A DNA stretch of 13,697 nt from contig JANYLL010000010.1 of NCBI GenBank assembly GCA_025357895.1, forward strand, positions 1 to 13,697. Reading direction: 5' to 3'. The position numbers and the translations under genes are program-made. The DNA comes from Ignavibacteriota bacterium. GTDB lineage: Bacteria > Bacteroidota > Ignavibacteria > Palsa-1295. The notes under the pieces were generated by a model. It made no database searches, was not told the DNA's origin, and was given only the letters and a program-made list of their open reading frames with translations. Below, one piece after another: positions 6,228 to 13,643 of this stretch; the stretch's first letter is position 1; each line of letters opens with the position of its first letter.

Positions 6228-6735
6228 TGTATCGCTCAATTACTGTTTCAACAACTCCTGTCGTTGATCTGCCTTCGATAAAAGGAATCGTCAGAACCTT
6301 ACCGCCATTTTTTTCTACGACATCGCGACCGACAACATTTTCAACGCTCCAATCGGCGCCTTTAACGAGAATATCGGGGATGATAAATTCGATAAGCGAA
6401 AGCGGCGTATCATTATCAAAGATCACAATGCAATCTGTTGATTTTAATGAAGCAAGAATTTTAGCGCGATCTCCTTCATTTTGCAAGGGACGCTTTTCAC
6501 CCTTCAAACGCCGGACGGAAGTATCAGCATTAACGCCGATAATAAGTGCATCGCCAAGATTTCGTGCTTCCTTTAAATAGGAAACATGCCCAGCATGGAG
6601 AATATCGAATACTCCGTTAGTAAAGACGAGCTTCTTATTTTCCTCATGAATAGCTTTGCGCCAGAGATGAAGCTTTTCCTGCTCTTTGGAATTGCGAAAT
6701 GTAAAGATCGGTGCGAACGTAATTTGTTGTGACAT
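6220..6735 (-). CDS. rfaE2: Heptose 1-phosphate adenylyltransferase (stand-alone)
   Basis: A 171-residue nucleotidyltransferase that makes ADP-D-glycero-D-manno-heptose for the inner core of LPS. The first block, LVFTNGVFDILHAGHVSYLK, contains the HxGH nucleotide-binding motif (His47, His50). Further blocks are GVNADTSVRRLKGEKRP, GADWSVENVVGRD and the C-terminal EGRSTTGVVETVIERY, which identify the RfaE2/HldE C-terminal domain rather than a glycerol-3-phosphate or nicotinate nucleotidyltransferase. E. coli HldE fuses this domain to a kinase; here it stands alone, the common arrangement in Bacteroidota, so a separate kinase (hldA/rfaE1) should exist elsewhere. It is divergent from rlmN across only 44 nt that hold an inverted repeat. 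Confidence 0.92.
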   Translation of the reverse strand: MSQQITFAPIFTFRNSKEQEKLHLWRKAIHEENKKLVFTNGVFDILHAGHVSYLKEARNLGDALIIGVNADTSVRRLKGEKRPLQNEGDRAKILASLKSTDCIVIFDNDTPLSLIEFIIPDILVKGADWSVENVVGRDVVEKNGGKVLTIPFIEGRSTTGVVETVIERYTK

Positions 6736-6741
6736 CTTCGT

Positions 6742-6768
6742 GTTATTACTTCCGCACTAATAACGTGC
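6742..6768. repeat. Inverted repeat in the rfaE2/rlmN divergent gap
   Basis: GTTATTA (6742-6748) and TAATAAC (6758-6764) form a 7-bp perfect inverted repeat with a 9-nt spacer. A second, overlapping pair is GCAC (6754-6757) with GTGC (6765-6768). The site fills most of the 44-nt space between two divergent start codons, so it may be an operator or a weak hairpin; no T-run follows on either strand. Confidence 0.45.
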
Positions 6769-6779
6769 ATTATCAAAGA

Positions 6780-7898
6780 ATGAATCGCTCACCAAAAAAA
6801 CAAGGGAATTATCTTCTCGGGCTCAATCAGTTTGAGATCCATACTGCGATCAATTCTGAGTTCGGGGATATTCCGGCATATCGTTCAAAGCAAATATATA
6901 ACTGGCTTTATGCCAGGCGTGCACAAAGTTATTCGGAGATGACGCAGCTCCCGGCAGTTTTACGCAACCAATTAGATCGGAATTTTAAAGTAGGATCTTT
7001 GAAACTGGCTCATCAATCTGTAAGCGAGGATGGTACGATTAAATTTCTTTTCGAGCTTTTCGATGGTTTGCAGATCGAATCTGTCCTGATCCCAAGTGAG
7101 ATGCGCGATGCAGCAGGAGAGTCACGTCGCAAGACATTATGTCTATCAACGCAAGTTGGCTGTCCGCTCGATTGTAAATTCTGTGCTACAGCTTCCATGA
7201 AATTAAAGCGTAACCTGACTGCTGCTGAAATAATTTTACAATACTTTGAAGTCGAACGATTAACCGGCGAGAAAATCACAAACGTTGTCTATATGGGAAT
7301 GGGTGAACCGCTTCTCAATTATGATAATGTAATAAAATCTCTTCGCATTCTTACTGATCCTGAACTTGAGATCATAGGAGCAAAACGAATTACTGTTTCG
7401 ACAAGCGGTTTACCTGAGGAGATCAAGAAATTTGCCCATGAAAAAATTGGAGTAAAACTTGCCCTCAGTCTTCACGCTACGACCGACGAACTTCGTTCGA
7501 AGCTCATGCCGATAAATATTGCTCATCCGATCAAAGAACTTCTTGCTGCGATGGATGAATATTATAAAGTCACCGGAATTCCGATCACCTATGAATATAT
7601 TCTTTTCGAAGGCCTTAATGATAGTGACGCCGATGCCCGGCGTCTAGCAAAAATGGCGCGACGGAATCCGAGCAAAGTAAATGTTATTCCGTTTCATAAA
7701 ATAGATTTTACGAATCCTAAAGGTATTGGAGCCGAACTTCATCCGACATCCAATGAAAATTTCATTCGCTTTAATGAAGTACTTAAGAAAGAAGGAGTTC
7801 ATGTTATGGTCAGGTCAAGTTCAGGGGAAGATATCGAAGCCGCTTGCGGGCAGCTTGCTCTGAGTAAATTACCTCATCCTATTGCAATAGAAGTATAG
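6780..7898 (+). CDS. rlmN: Dual-specificity 23S rRNA/tRNA adenine-C2 methyltransferase RlmN
   Basis: A 372-residue radical-SAM enzyme that methylates C2 of A2503 in 23S rRNA and A37 in some tRNAs. The CxxxCxxC cluster motif is Cys128, Cys132 and Cys135 (QVGCPLDCKFCAT). Cys121 (KTLCLSTQ) and Cys356 (GEDIEAACGQL) correspond to the E. coli pair Cys118/Cys355, the latter being the methyl-carrying residue. VYMGMGEPLLNYDNV and SLHATTDELRSKLMPIN are also typical. AACGQL and the absence of any feature of Cfr favour RlmN over the resistance enzyme. The ATG at 6780 gives the normal family length; a GTG at 6729 would overlap the rfaE2 start. The stop overlaps the next gene's GTG start by one base (TAGTG). 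Confidence 0.96.
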   Translation: MNRSPKKQGNYLLGLNQFEIHTAINSEFGDIPAYRSKQIYNWLYARRAQSYSEMTQLPAVLRNQLDRNFKVGSLKLAHQSVSEDGTIKFLFELFDGLQIESVLIPSEMRDAAGESRRKTLCLSTQVGCPLDCKFCATASMKLKRNLTAAEIILQYFEVERLTGEKITNVVYMGMGEPLLNYDNVIKSLRILTDPELEIIGAKRITVSTSGLPEEIKKFAHEKIGVKLALSLHATTDELRSKLMPINIAHPIKELLAAMDEYYKVTGIPITYEYILFEGLNDSDADARRLAKMARRNPSKVNVIPFHKIDFTNPKGIGAELHPTSNENFIRFNEVLKKEGVHVMVRSSSGEDIEAACGQLALSKLPHPIAIEV

Positions 7899-8716
7899 TG
7901 GTATATTCTCCCAATACCAATCAGGATGTGTCGGATATCCTTCGGATGTGGGGTGATTCTCCTCTTCATATTTCGGGGAATGCCATTGGAGAAACACAGT
8001 CAGAAATTCTCTCTCTTACGAACTTAAACTCTGTTCTCTTCTATGAACCGGAAGAGATGATCATTTCAGTTCAATCGGGAATAAGTTTAGATGAGCTAGA
8101 AAAAACTCTTTCAGCAAAAGGACAGTGGATCCCGACACTTGTTGCAGAAGAGTCATTAGAACAAACACTTGGTGCGGTAATAGCAAGTGATCATTTTCAT
8201 CCTCGAGCAAAAAATTGTGGAGCATTACGAACGACGATTCTTGGCGGGACTTTCTGCACGACGAATGGTGAGATATTTAAAAGCGGATCGCGCGTAGTAA
8301 AATCTGTAGCTGGATATGATATTCATCGTGCATTCTGTGGATCAAGGGGTCGTTTCGGAATAATTCTTGACCTTACATTAAAAGTCCAGCCGTTGCCAGA
8401 AATATTCTACAGATTTTTAGCTCCAAGTGATTCAAGAGAAAAGCTGTTGCAATTCCATCCGTCTTGTCTTGAAGAATTCTCCGGTAAACTTCTGGTTGAA
8501 TTTTCAGGATACAATGAAGATATTGAAGCCGATAGAGATGAAATGCGTTCAAGCAAAATTAATACTGAAGAGTTAAATAGTGAAAATTGGAATATTGCAA
8601 TCAAGACATTAATTCAATTACGAGATGATGATAAGAAGAAATTTCTTTCTTCAGATGTTGAGGAATTGCTAATAAAAGTACAACGAGTATTCGATCCGGA
8701 AGGAGTACTTGTTTAA
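7898..8716 (+). CDS. glcE: FAD-binding subunit of glycolate/lactate oxidase (GlcE-like, short)
   Basis: A 272-residue protein with the PCMH-type FAD-binding fold of GlcE, a subunit of membrane-associated glycolate dehydrogenase (glycolate to glyoxylate). Typical stretches are LFYEPEEMIISVQSGISLDELEKTL with GQWIPT (about 46-80), TLGAVIASD, and VVKSVAGYDIHRAFCGSRG with LTLKVQPLP (about 134-168). The family usually has about 350 residues: here most of the C-terminal substrate/cap region is lost or very short, but the terminal helix ending RVFDPEGVLV, typical of GlcE, remains. KSVAGYD replaces the common KNVAGYD. The GTG start at 7898 overlaps the rlmN stop and has GAAG upstream; a later GTG or ATG is possible. 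GlcF follows after 3 nt; no glcD is in the window. A related 2-hydroxyacid may be the substrate. Confidence 0.78.
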   Translation: MVYSPNTNQDVSDILRMWGDSPLHISGNAIGETQSEILSLTNLNSVLFYEPEEMIISVQSGISLDELEKTLSAKGQWIPTLVAEESLEQTLGAVIASDHFHPRAKNCGALRTTILGGTFCTTNGEIFKSGSRVVKSVAGYDIHRAFCGSRGRFGIILDLTLKVQPLPEIFYRFLAPSDSREKLLQFHPSCLEEFSGKLLVEFSGYNEDIEADRDEMRSSKINTEELNSENWNIAIKTLIQLRDDDKKKFLSSDVEELLIKVQRVFDPEGVLV

Positions 8717-8719
8717 TTC

Positions 8720-10015
8720 ATGATAGATACACTTCATATAGAGGCATTCACAAACCGTTCAAGAAAGCTTCAAGCCTGTATCCATTGTGGTTTGTGCTTG
8801 GAGGCATGTCCGACGTATTTGGTAACGGGCGAAGAAATGTCCAGCCCGCGTGGGAGGCTTTACTTGATGAAAGCATTAGAGGACGGGCGGATAGAAGCAA
8901 CAGATGAAAAATTCATCGAACATGAAAATTCCTGCTTAGTCTGCCGTTCATGCGAAACAGCTTGTCCATCAGGAGTTGAGTTTGGAATTCTCATGGAACA
9001 AACCAGAGAGATCATTGACGGAGCAAGAAAACCAAAATTGCTGCGCAAATTTATTTATATTAAGCTTCTCGGCAATCCGACTCTCATTCGTATTTTACAA
9101 TTTCCAATTGCAATCCTTTCAAAAACTGGAGCGGTAAGATTATTTGAAAAAACTTTTGATCTGAAAAATTCACCGTTCAAACGTTTTGCCTCATCACTTC
9201 AGCTTTTACCTAATGATGTTTCTTTTCCGGCAAAGCGACTGCCCATGTATCCTGCATTAATAAAAAAGCGCGGCGCCGTGGGTTTATTATTGGGTTGTAT
9301 AGGCGATCTTTTTACTTCGCAGGTTAATGATGCAACGATCAATGTATTGAATCAACTTGGCTATGATGTTCATACCATTCCTGAAATAACGTGCTGCGGA
9401 GCACTTGCAGCACATTCAGGATTTGGAGATCGTGCAAGAGAACTTGCCTTAAATGTTATTGAAACTCTCGAATCATCAACCGTCAATTATTTTATTTCAA
9501 ACATTGCCGGTTGCGGAGCGATGCTTAAAGATTATTCGAAGCTCTTTGAAGGAACACCAAATTATGACCGGGCAATAAAGGTAAGAAAAAAAATGCGAGA
9601 CATCTCCGAATTCCTTTTGGAGTTTCATAAAGATGAACTTTTGCAAATGAACTTAGCATTACCAACGAAAACTATGATAGGATACCAGGCTCCATGCCAT
9701 TTGTATCATGGTCAGCAAATTAAAGATGCACCTCTTGAATTATTGAAGCTCATCGGCGATGCTGATACTTTTGCTTTTGAAGAAAATGATATTTGCTGTG
9801 GTAGTGCGGGGACTTATAATATCGAACATCCTGAAATGGGAGAAGCATTGCTTGAAAGAAAAATGTCAATTATCGGGAAGCATCAGCCTGATATTATTGC
9901 AACGGCAAATGCAGGATGTTTAATGCAGCTTGTAAAAGGTGTGCGGGAATCAGGCTCACAGATGCAAGTTAAACATGTAATTGAAATTCTTTCCGAATCT
10001 ATGTCTGAAAGATAA
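8720..10015 (+). CDS. glcF: Iron-sulfur subunit of glycolate oxidase (GlcF)
   Basis: A 431-residue electron-transfer subunit with two [4Fe-4S] ferredoxin motifs: CIHCGLCLEACP (Cys20, 23, 26, 30) and CLVCRSCETACP (Cys72, 75, 78, 82), separated by SSPRGR. Two CCG-domain repeats follow: TCCGALAAHSGF with IAGCGAMLKDY, then APCHLYHGQ, ICCGSAGTYN and TANAGCLMQL. This layout is that of GlcF (and of the related LldE/lactate-utilisation proteins, which lack the first ferredoxin part). All Cys positions of the motifs are intact. It passes electrons from the flavin subunit towards the quinone pool, probably at the inner face of the membrane. It is 3 nt downstream of glcE and surely cotranscribed with it. 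Confidence 0.93.
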   Translation: MIDTLHIEAFTNRSRKLQACIHCGLCLEACPTYLVTGEEMSSPRGRLYLMKALEDGRIEATDEKFIEHENSCLVCRSCETACPSGVEFGILMEQTREIIDGARKPKLLRKFIYIKLLGNPTLIRILQFPIAILSKTGAVRLFEKTFDLKNSPFKRFASSLQLLPNDVSFPAKRLPMYPALIKKRGAVGLLLGCIGDLFTSQVNDATINVLNQLGYDVHTIPEITCCGALAAHSGFGDRARELALNVIETLESSTVNYFISNIAGCGAMLKDYSKLFEGTPNYDRAIKVRKKMRDISEFLLEFHKDELLQMNLALPTKTMIGYQAPCHLYHGQQIKDAPLELLKLIGDADTFAFEENDICCGSAGTYNIEHPEMGEALLERKMSIIGKHQPDIIATANAGCLMQLVKGVRESGSQMQVKHVIEILSESMSER

Positions 10016-10053
10016 ATGTTAAGTGTGTCATTAATACAGACGATTGACGATCC

Positions 10054-10722
10054 ATGATTAAAGCAGTAGTTTTCGATCTCGATAATACACTTGTCGATTT
10101 CATGTCGATGAAGAAGCGTGCAATCGATGCGGCGATCGACGCAATGGTTGATGCCGGCTTAGAACTTCAGCCGCAGGAAATCCGTGACCGCATTGATGCT
10201 ATTTATAAAGAGCGCGGCATTGAATACCAGCAGGTCTTCGATGATCTCATTTATAATATTTTTCAAAAGATCGACCATCGCGTTCTTGCTTCCGGCATTA
10301 TTGCTTATCGCAGAGCACGTGAAGCAGCGCTCAAGCCCTATCCGCATGTGACTGCAACGCTGATGGAATTGATTCGCAGAGGAGTGAAACTTGCTGTACT
10401 TACCGATGCGCCAAGCCGGGAAGCATGGCTGCGTCTATGTTATATTAATTTTCATCATTTTTTTGACGTCGCTGTCACCTTCGATGATACCGGCGAACGT
10501 AAGCCTTCGGAAAAACCATTTCGCATGGCGCTCAATAAGCTCGGAGTCAAACCTGAAGAAGCACTAATGGTCGGTGATTGGCCGGAGCGGGATGTTGTCG
10601 GAGCGAAAGCTGTCGGCATGAAAACTGCTTTCGCCCGTTACGGCGATACCTTCGGCACAAAAGAGCATGATGCAGATTATGAATTAACTGATATTTCCGA
10701 TCTCCTGAAAATAGTTATCTAA
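10054..10722 (+). CDS. HAD-superfamily hydrolase (subfamily IA)
   Basis: A 222-residue phosphatase-type HAD protein. Motif I is VVFDLDNTLVD (nucleophile Asp8, acid/base Asp10), motif II is LTDAP (Thr117), motif III is Lys150 (GERKPSEKPF), and motif IV is GDWPERD (174-180). The helical cap (about residues 16-95) contains IIAYRRAREAALKPYPHV, and the overall pattern recalls the TIGR02253 group described mainly from archaea. This resemblance is from memory and needs a search. The substrate is unknown; relatives dephosphorylate sugar phosphates or metabolites such as phosphoglycolate, and the glcEF neighbourhood makes phosphoglycolate an attractive but unproven idea. The gene lies 38 nt after glcF and 7 nt before the pentapeptide-repeat gene. 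Confidence 0.88.
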   Translation: MIKAVVFDLDNTLVDFMSMKKRAIDAAIDAMVDAGLELQPQEIRDRIDAIYKERGIEYQQVFDDLIYNIFQKIDHRVLASGIIAYRRAREAALKPYPHVTATLMELIRRGVKLAVLTDAPSREAWLRLCYINFHHFFDVAVTFDDTGERKPSEKPFRMALNKLGVKPEEALMVGDWPERDVVGAKAVGMKTAFARYGDTFGTKEHDADYELTDISDLLKIVI

Positions 10723-10729
10723 ATTTTTC

Positions 10730-11299
10730 ATGCGCGAGTACTTCGAAAACAAGTCATTTGAAAATATAGATTTTTTCAAAGATGACCTTGCAGTTGCAGA
10801 TTACGAGGAATGTACATTTACCCGATGCGACTTTACCGAAGCGAATCTCAATAATTTTAGATTCATCGAATGTAAATTTATCGGTTGCAATTTAAGCAAC
10901 GCAAAAATTGAATCCGCCGGTTTTCGCGGAGCGAAATTTTTCGGCTGCAAACTTACAGGGGTAAATTTTACGACTTCAAATCCTGCAATGATCTCATTGC
11001 ACTTTGAAGATTGCATCATGGATTATGTCTCTCTTGCGCGGCTGCATTTGAAGAAGATCGAATTCCATAACTGCTCACTAATCCGTGTATTCTTTGACGA
11101 TGCCGATCTATCCTCATCAAAATTTATCAGCTGCAATCTTGAAAATGCAGTCTTTGGAAAAACGAATATAGAAAAAGCCGATTTTTCTACGTCATATAAT
11201 TATACGATCGATCCCCAAAACAATAGAATCAAGAAAGCAAAATTCTCTTCGTCCGGTTTATCAGGATTACTGGCGGAATATGATATCGTAATCATTTAA
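10730..11299 (+). CDS. Pentapeptide-repeat protein (Qnr/MfpA-like)
   Basis: A 189-residue protein built mostly of pentapeptide repeats with Phe or Leu at the centre, for example CTFTRCDFTEANLNNFRF (about 27-44) and FIGCNLSNAKIESAGFRGAK. These should fold into a right-handed quadrilateral beta-helix. After a less regular middle (about 83-108) the repeats resume (DADLSSSKFISCNLENAVF). The C-terminal YTIDPQNNRIKKAKFSSSG with GLLAEYDIVI matches the end of Qnr-type proteins, which dimerise through their C-termini and can protect DNA gyrase by mimicking DNA. Such chromosomal homologues are common and most have no proven role. No signal peptide or membrane segment is seen. It sits 12 nt before the acyl-CoA synthetase gene. 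Confidence 0.88.
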   Translation: MREYFENKSFENIDFFKDDLAVADYEECTFTRCDFTEANLNNFRFIECKFIGCNLSNAKIESAGFRGAKFFGCKLTGVNFTTSNPAMISLHFEDCIMDYVSLARLHLKKIEFHNCSLIRVFFDDADLSSSKFISCNLENAVFGKTNIEKADFSTSYNYTIDPQNNRIKKAKFSSSGLSGLLAEYDIVII

Positions 11300-11311
11300 T
11301 TTTATGTAAGG

Positions 11312-13045
11312 ATGCTCAGTCAGGAAATTCAAGAAAAGATCGATCACGCGCGCACAATTACTGATGCTTCAAGCAACGCAGGTTATGTCGGCTATGAGAA
11401 TATCGGTGAGCTGATGTTCAAGCGTGCTCGTGATTATGATACAAAGCCCTTTCTTATTTATTACGATCTCGAAGGTAATCGCCGCGAAGATAATTACAAG
11501 GATTTCTTCATGCTTTGCGGGATGTGCGCGAACATGATGCATTCCTTCGGATTGCGCCGGGGCGATCGTATTGCAACGATATCGCATAACCATGCCGATA
11601 CCGTTGTGCATTATTTTGCTGCATGGTTGATGGGAGTGTGTGTTGTCCCTGTAAGTCTATCCGAGGATGACAATCGTATTCAATATATATTGGAAAATAG
11701 TAAAGCGAAACTTGTCTTTTTGAGGAAGGATTATTCTGAGCGAGTATTGCCAATAATTGAAAATATTTCGTCGATTGAAGCGACGATGCTCTGTGGGGAA
11801 GACCCTCACCCCAACCCTCTCCCTGAGTACAGGGAGAGGGGGCAAATCCTTTGGTTCGACGAAGAACTATTAAAAGTAAGATCAATTTTCACTTCCGATG
11901 AAGCAGTAACAAAGGATGATGAAGCGCTTATTGTTTATACAAGCGGCACGACAGGCAATCCTAAAGGTGTGGTGCTGACGCAATATAATTTACTTGCTGA
12001 TGCAAAAGGAATTTCCGAGTGGCATGGTATCACTAACTCGCAGCGAATGATGTGCGTACTTCCCATCCATCACGTCAACGGCACGATAGTTACACTTGTA
12101 ACACCGATGTATGCCGGAGCAAACATTGTGCTCAATCAGAAATTTCAATCTGAACATTTTTTCGAACGAATTGAAAAAGAAAAAGTGAATATCGTCAGTG
12201 TAGTCCCGACACTTTTTGCATTCCTTCTCGAATACTATAAGACGAATGACGGTCGACAAACGCCGAAACATGGTTCGCTTCGCCACATCATTTGCGGTGC
12301 AGGACCACTTACCGTCGAACTTGGTGAGCAATTTGAAGAAACTTTCAGAATTCCGATCGTGCATGGTTATGGGCTTTCAGAGACAACTTGCTACTCATGT
12401 TACTTGCCTACATCATTAAGTACTGTTGAACATAAGCATTGGATGCGCGATTTTGGCTTTCCATCTATTGGCTGTGCCATTCCGCAAAATGAAATGATGA
12501 TCGCTGATGAAGAAGGCCATGAACTTGCTCCGTCACAAAAAGGGGAGATTGCTATTCGCGGATTTAACGTGATGAAATATTATTATGATAATGACGATGC
12601 AAATGAGAAAACATTTTCTTACGGATGGTTTCGCTCCGGCGATGAGGGATTTTATGAGCTTGATGGGCGTGGGAATAAATATTTTTTCATCACCGGAAGA
12701 TTAAAAGAGCTGATCATTCGCGGAGGAGTAAATATCTCGCCTTTAGAGATCGACGAAGTTATTTCGAAGTGCCCGGGTGTAAAGTGCGGAATTGCCGTAG
12801 GTTTCGAAAATGATTTCTATGGTGAAGAAGTCGGTGCTTATGTGCAAAAAATTAACGATGTTACGTTAAGTGCAGATGATATTCTTTCATTTTGTAATAA
12901 GCATTTACCATTTTCAAAAGCGCCGAAGGTTGTTATATTTGGTAATGATATTCCGGTGACTAGTACTGGGAAGTATCAGAGGAATAAATGTAAACCGTTA
13001 TTTAAAGATTGGAAAGCTGCTCAATTTCGTAAAGAAAATATCTGA
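11312..13045 (+). CDS. AMP-dependent acyl-CoA synthetase (fatty-acid CoA ligase family)
   Basis: A 577-residue adenylate-forming enzyme that activates a carboxylic acid with ATP and couples it to CoA. The ATP loop is YTSGTTGNPKGV (209-220). GYGLSETT (352-359) is the A5 motif, WFRSGDEGFYELDGRG with ITGRLKELIIRGGVNISP is the A7/A8 hinge region, and PVTSTGK carries the catalytic Lys554. The acid substrate is not evident; long-chain, carnitine/crotonobetaine-type or other acids remain possible. Residues 164-178 (DPHPNPLPEYRERGQ) come from a palindromic repeat translated in frame, at a variable surface loop between the N-terminal subdomains and the ATP loop, so activity is probably kept. It closes the plus-strand run and is convergent with the DinB-like gene, 15 nt apart. 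Confidence 0.93.
   Translation: MLSQEIQEKIDHARTITDASSNAGYVGYENIGELMFKRARDYDTKPFLIYYDLEGNRREDNYKDFFMLCGMCANMMHSFGLRRGDRIATISHNHADTVVHYFAAWLMGVCVVPVSLSEDDNRIQYILENSKAKLVFLRKDYSERVLPIIENISSIEATMLCGEDPHPNPLPEYRERGQILWFDEELLKVRSIFTSDEAVTKDDEALIVYTSGTTGNPKGVVLTQYNLLADAKGISEWHGITNSQRMMCVLPIHHVNGTIVTLVTPMYAGANIVLNQKFQSEHFFERIEKEKVNIVSVVPTLFAFLLEYYKTNDGRQTPKHGSLRHIICGAGPLTVELGEQFEETFRIPIVHGYGLSETTCYSCYLPTSLSTVEHKHWMRDFGFPSIGCAIPQNEMMIADEEGHELAPSQKGEIAIRGFNVMKYYYDNDDANEKTFSYGWFRSGDEGFYELDGRGNKYFFITGRLKELIIRGGVNISPLEIDEVISKCPGVKCGIAVGFENDFYGEEVGAYVQKINDVTLSADDILSFCNKHLPFSKAPKVVIFGNDIPVTSTGKYQRNKCKPLFKDWKAAQFRKENI
11803..11842. repeat. Palindromic repeat (PHPNPLP type) inside the acyl-CoA ligase gene
   Basis: CCCTCTCCCTG (11815-11825) and CAGGGAGAGGG (11830-11840) form an 11-bp perfect stem around AGTA, preceded by the CCCTCACCCCAA leader at 11803-11814. 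This CCCTCACCCC...CCCTCTCCC / GGGAGAGGG arrangement is a widely dispersed bacterial palindromic repeat, recognisable in translated form as PHPNPLP followed by acidic/basic residues. Here it reads in frame without stops as part of the ligase. Its base composition stands out strongly from the AT-rich gene around it. Confidence 0.88.
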
Positions 13046-13060
13046 TTTCAACTCTAATAT

Positions 13061-13531
13061 TTATTGAAGTACTAATTTTTCGATTTGTCTTCGATGTCTG
13101 AGTATATGCACGATTGCATGTTCAAGCATTGAATCAATGTTATATTCTGACCAACCTGTTTTAATAGTGGTCGTATACATTTCTTCTTCTCCCATATTCC
13201 ACCTTCCCTCAAAAGTTTGAAGTGAGTATTCAAACACCTCCCCTAATTTATTAATAGCATCCAATTGTGATAGAAGGGGAATCTCAGGACGAATTCCTTC
13301 ACTGCCCATTGCTTTACGAATATAGAATGCATACCCATACCCTGCTGCGATAACATGCCAAATGATCGTTTGTACGGATAGGCAATCAGGATCGGGAGAA
13401 TGGGGGTTAGAGATTCGTGAATAGTCCTCTTTGCTCAGAGAACGTAACAATTCCTGTAATTCCTGCAATGCTCGTTCATACTCATCCATCAATGAACCTA
13501 AAGGTCCCGTCCGATAATGTTTCATTTTCAT
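13061..13531 (-). CDS. DinB/YfiT-like metal-binding protein
   Basis: A 156-residue four-helix-bundle protein. The DinB-family histidines are visible: His59 in SVQTIIWHVIAAGY and His142/His146 in MLEHAIVHILRHRRQIEKL, the usual HxxxHRxQI ending that binds a divalent metal. Members include thiol-transferases that use bacillithiol or mycothiol, but many have no known reaction, and nothing here fixes a substrate; the name DinB does not imply DNA repair. Start at 13531 (MKMKHY); a second ATG two codons on (13525) is equally possible, and no strong ribosome-binding site is seen. A TAnnTTTG element lies 24 nt upstream. The gene faces the acyl-CoA synthetase gene with 15 nt between their stops. Confidence 0.82.
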   Translation of the reverse strand: MKMKHYRTGPLGSLMDEYERALQELQELLRSLSKEDYSRISNPHSPDPDCLSVQTIIWHVIAAGYGYAFYIRKAMGSEGIRPEIPLLSQLDAINKLGEVFEYSLQTFEGRWNMGEEEMYTTTIKTGWSEYNIDSMLEHAIVHILRHRRQIEKLVLQ

Positions 13532-13554
13532 AATAGAGACAGAAGTGATTAGTG

Positions 13555-13562
13555 CAAAAATA
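13555..13562 (-). promoter_or_regulatory. Possible Bacteroidota-type -7 promoter element
   Basis: On the minus strand TATTTTTG matches TAnnTTTG and would start transcription about 17 nt before the DinB-like gene's ATG. No -33 TTTG is seen at the expected distance. This is the third such match upstream of a gene in the window. Confidence 0.3.
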
Positions 13563-13619
13563 ATAACTTTTCCGCGGATTGTTTATGAATTCGGAATCGG
13601 AACTGCAAGAAATATTGTA

Positions 13620-13641
13620 GTAATGATTTAATAATCATTAC
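13620..13641. repeat. Perfect inverted repeat (9-bp arms)
   Basis: GTAATGATT (13620-13628) and AATCATTAC (13633-13641) flank TAAT. The palindrome is AT-rich, lies in the non-coding right edge of the window and is immediately followed by a second, larger hairpin. It resembles a dimeric-regulator operator more than a terminator, since it has no T-run and a weak stem. Confidence 0.6.
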
Positions 13642-13643
13642 AT

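Noticed and set aside
6780..7898. Cfr-type antibiotic-resistance methyltransferase
   Set aside because: The RlmN-type conserved segments around Cys121 and Cys356 and the neighbourhood fit the housekeeping enzyme; nothing indicates Cfr.
11508..12364. Minus-strand open frames opposite the acyl-CoA synthetase gene
   Set aside because: They are shadows of a strongly motif-supported gene; their PPLPVLRERVGV-like text is just the antisense reading of the palindromic repeat.
13061..13531. DNA-damage-inducible role for the DinB-like protein
   Set aside because: The family name is historical; the visible histidine pattern indicates a metal-binding four-helix bundle and no SOS box was recognised.
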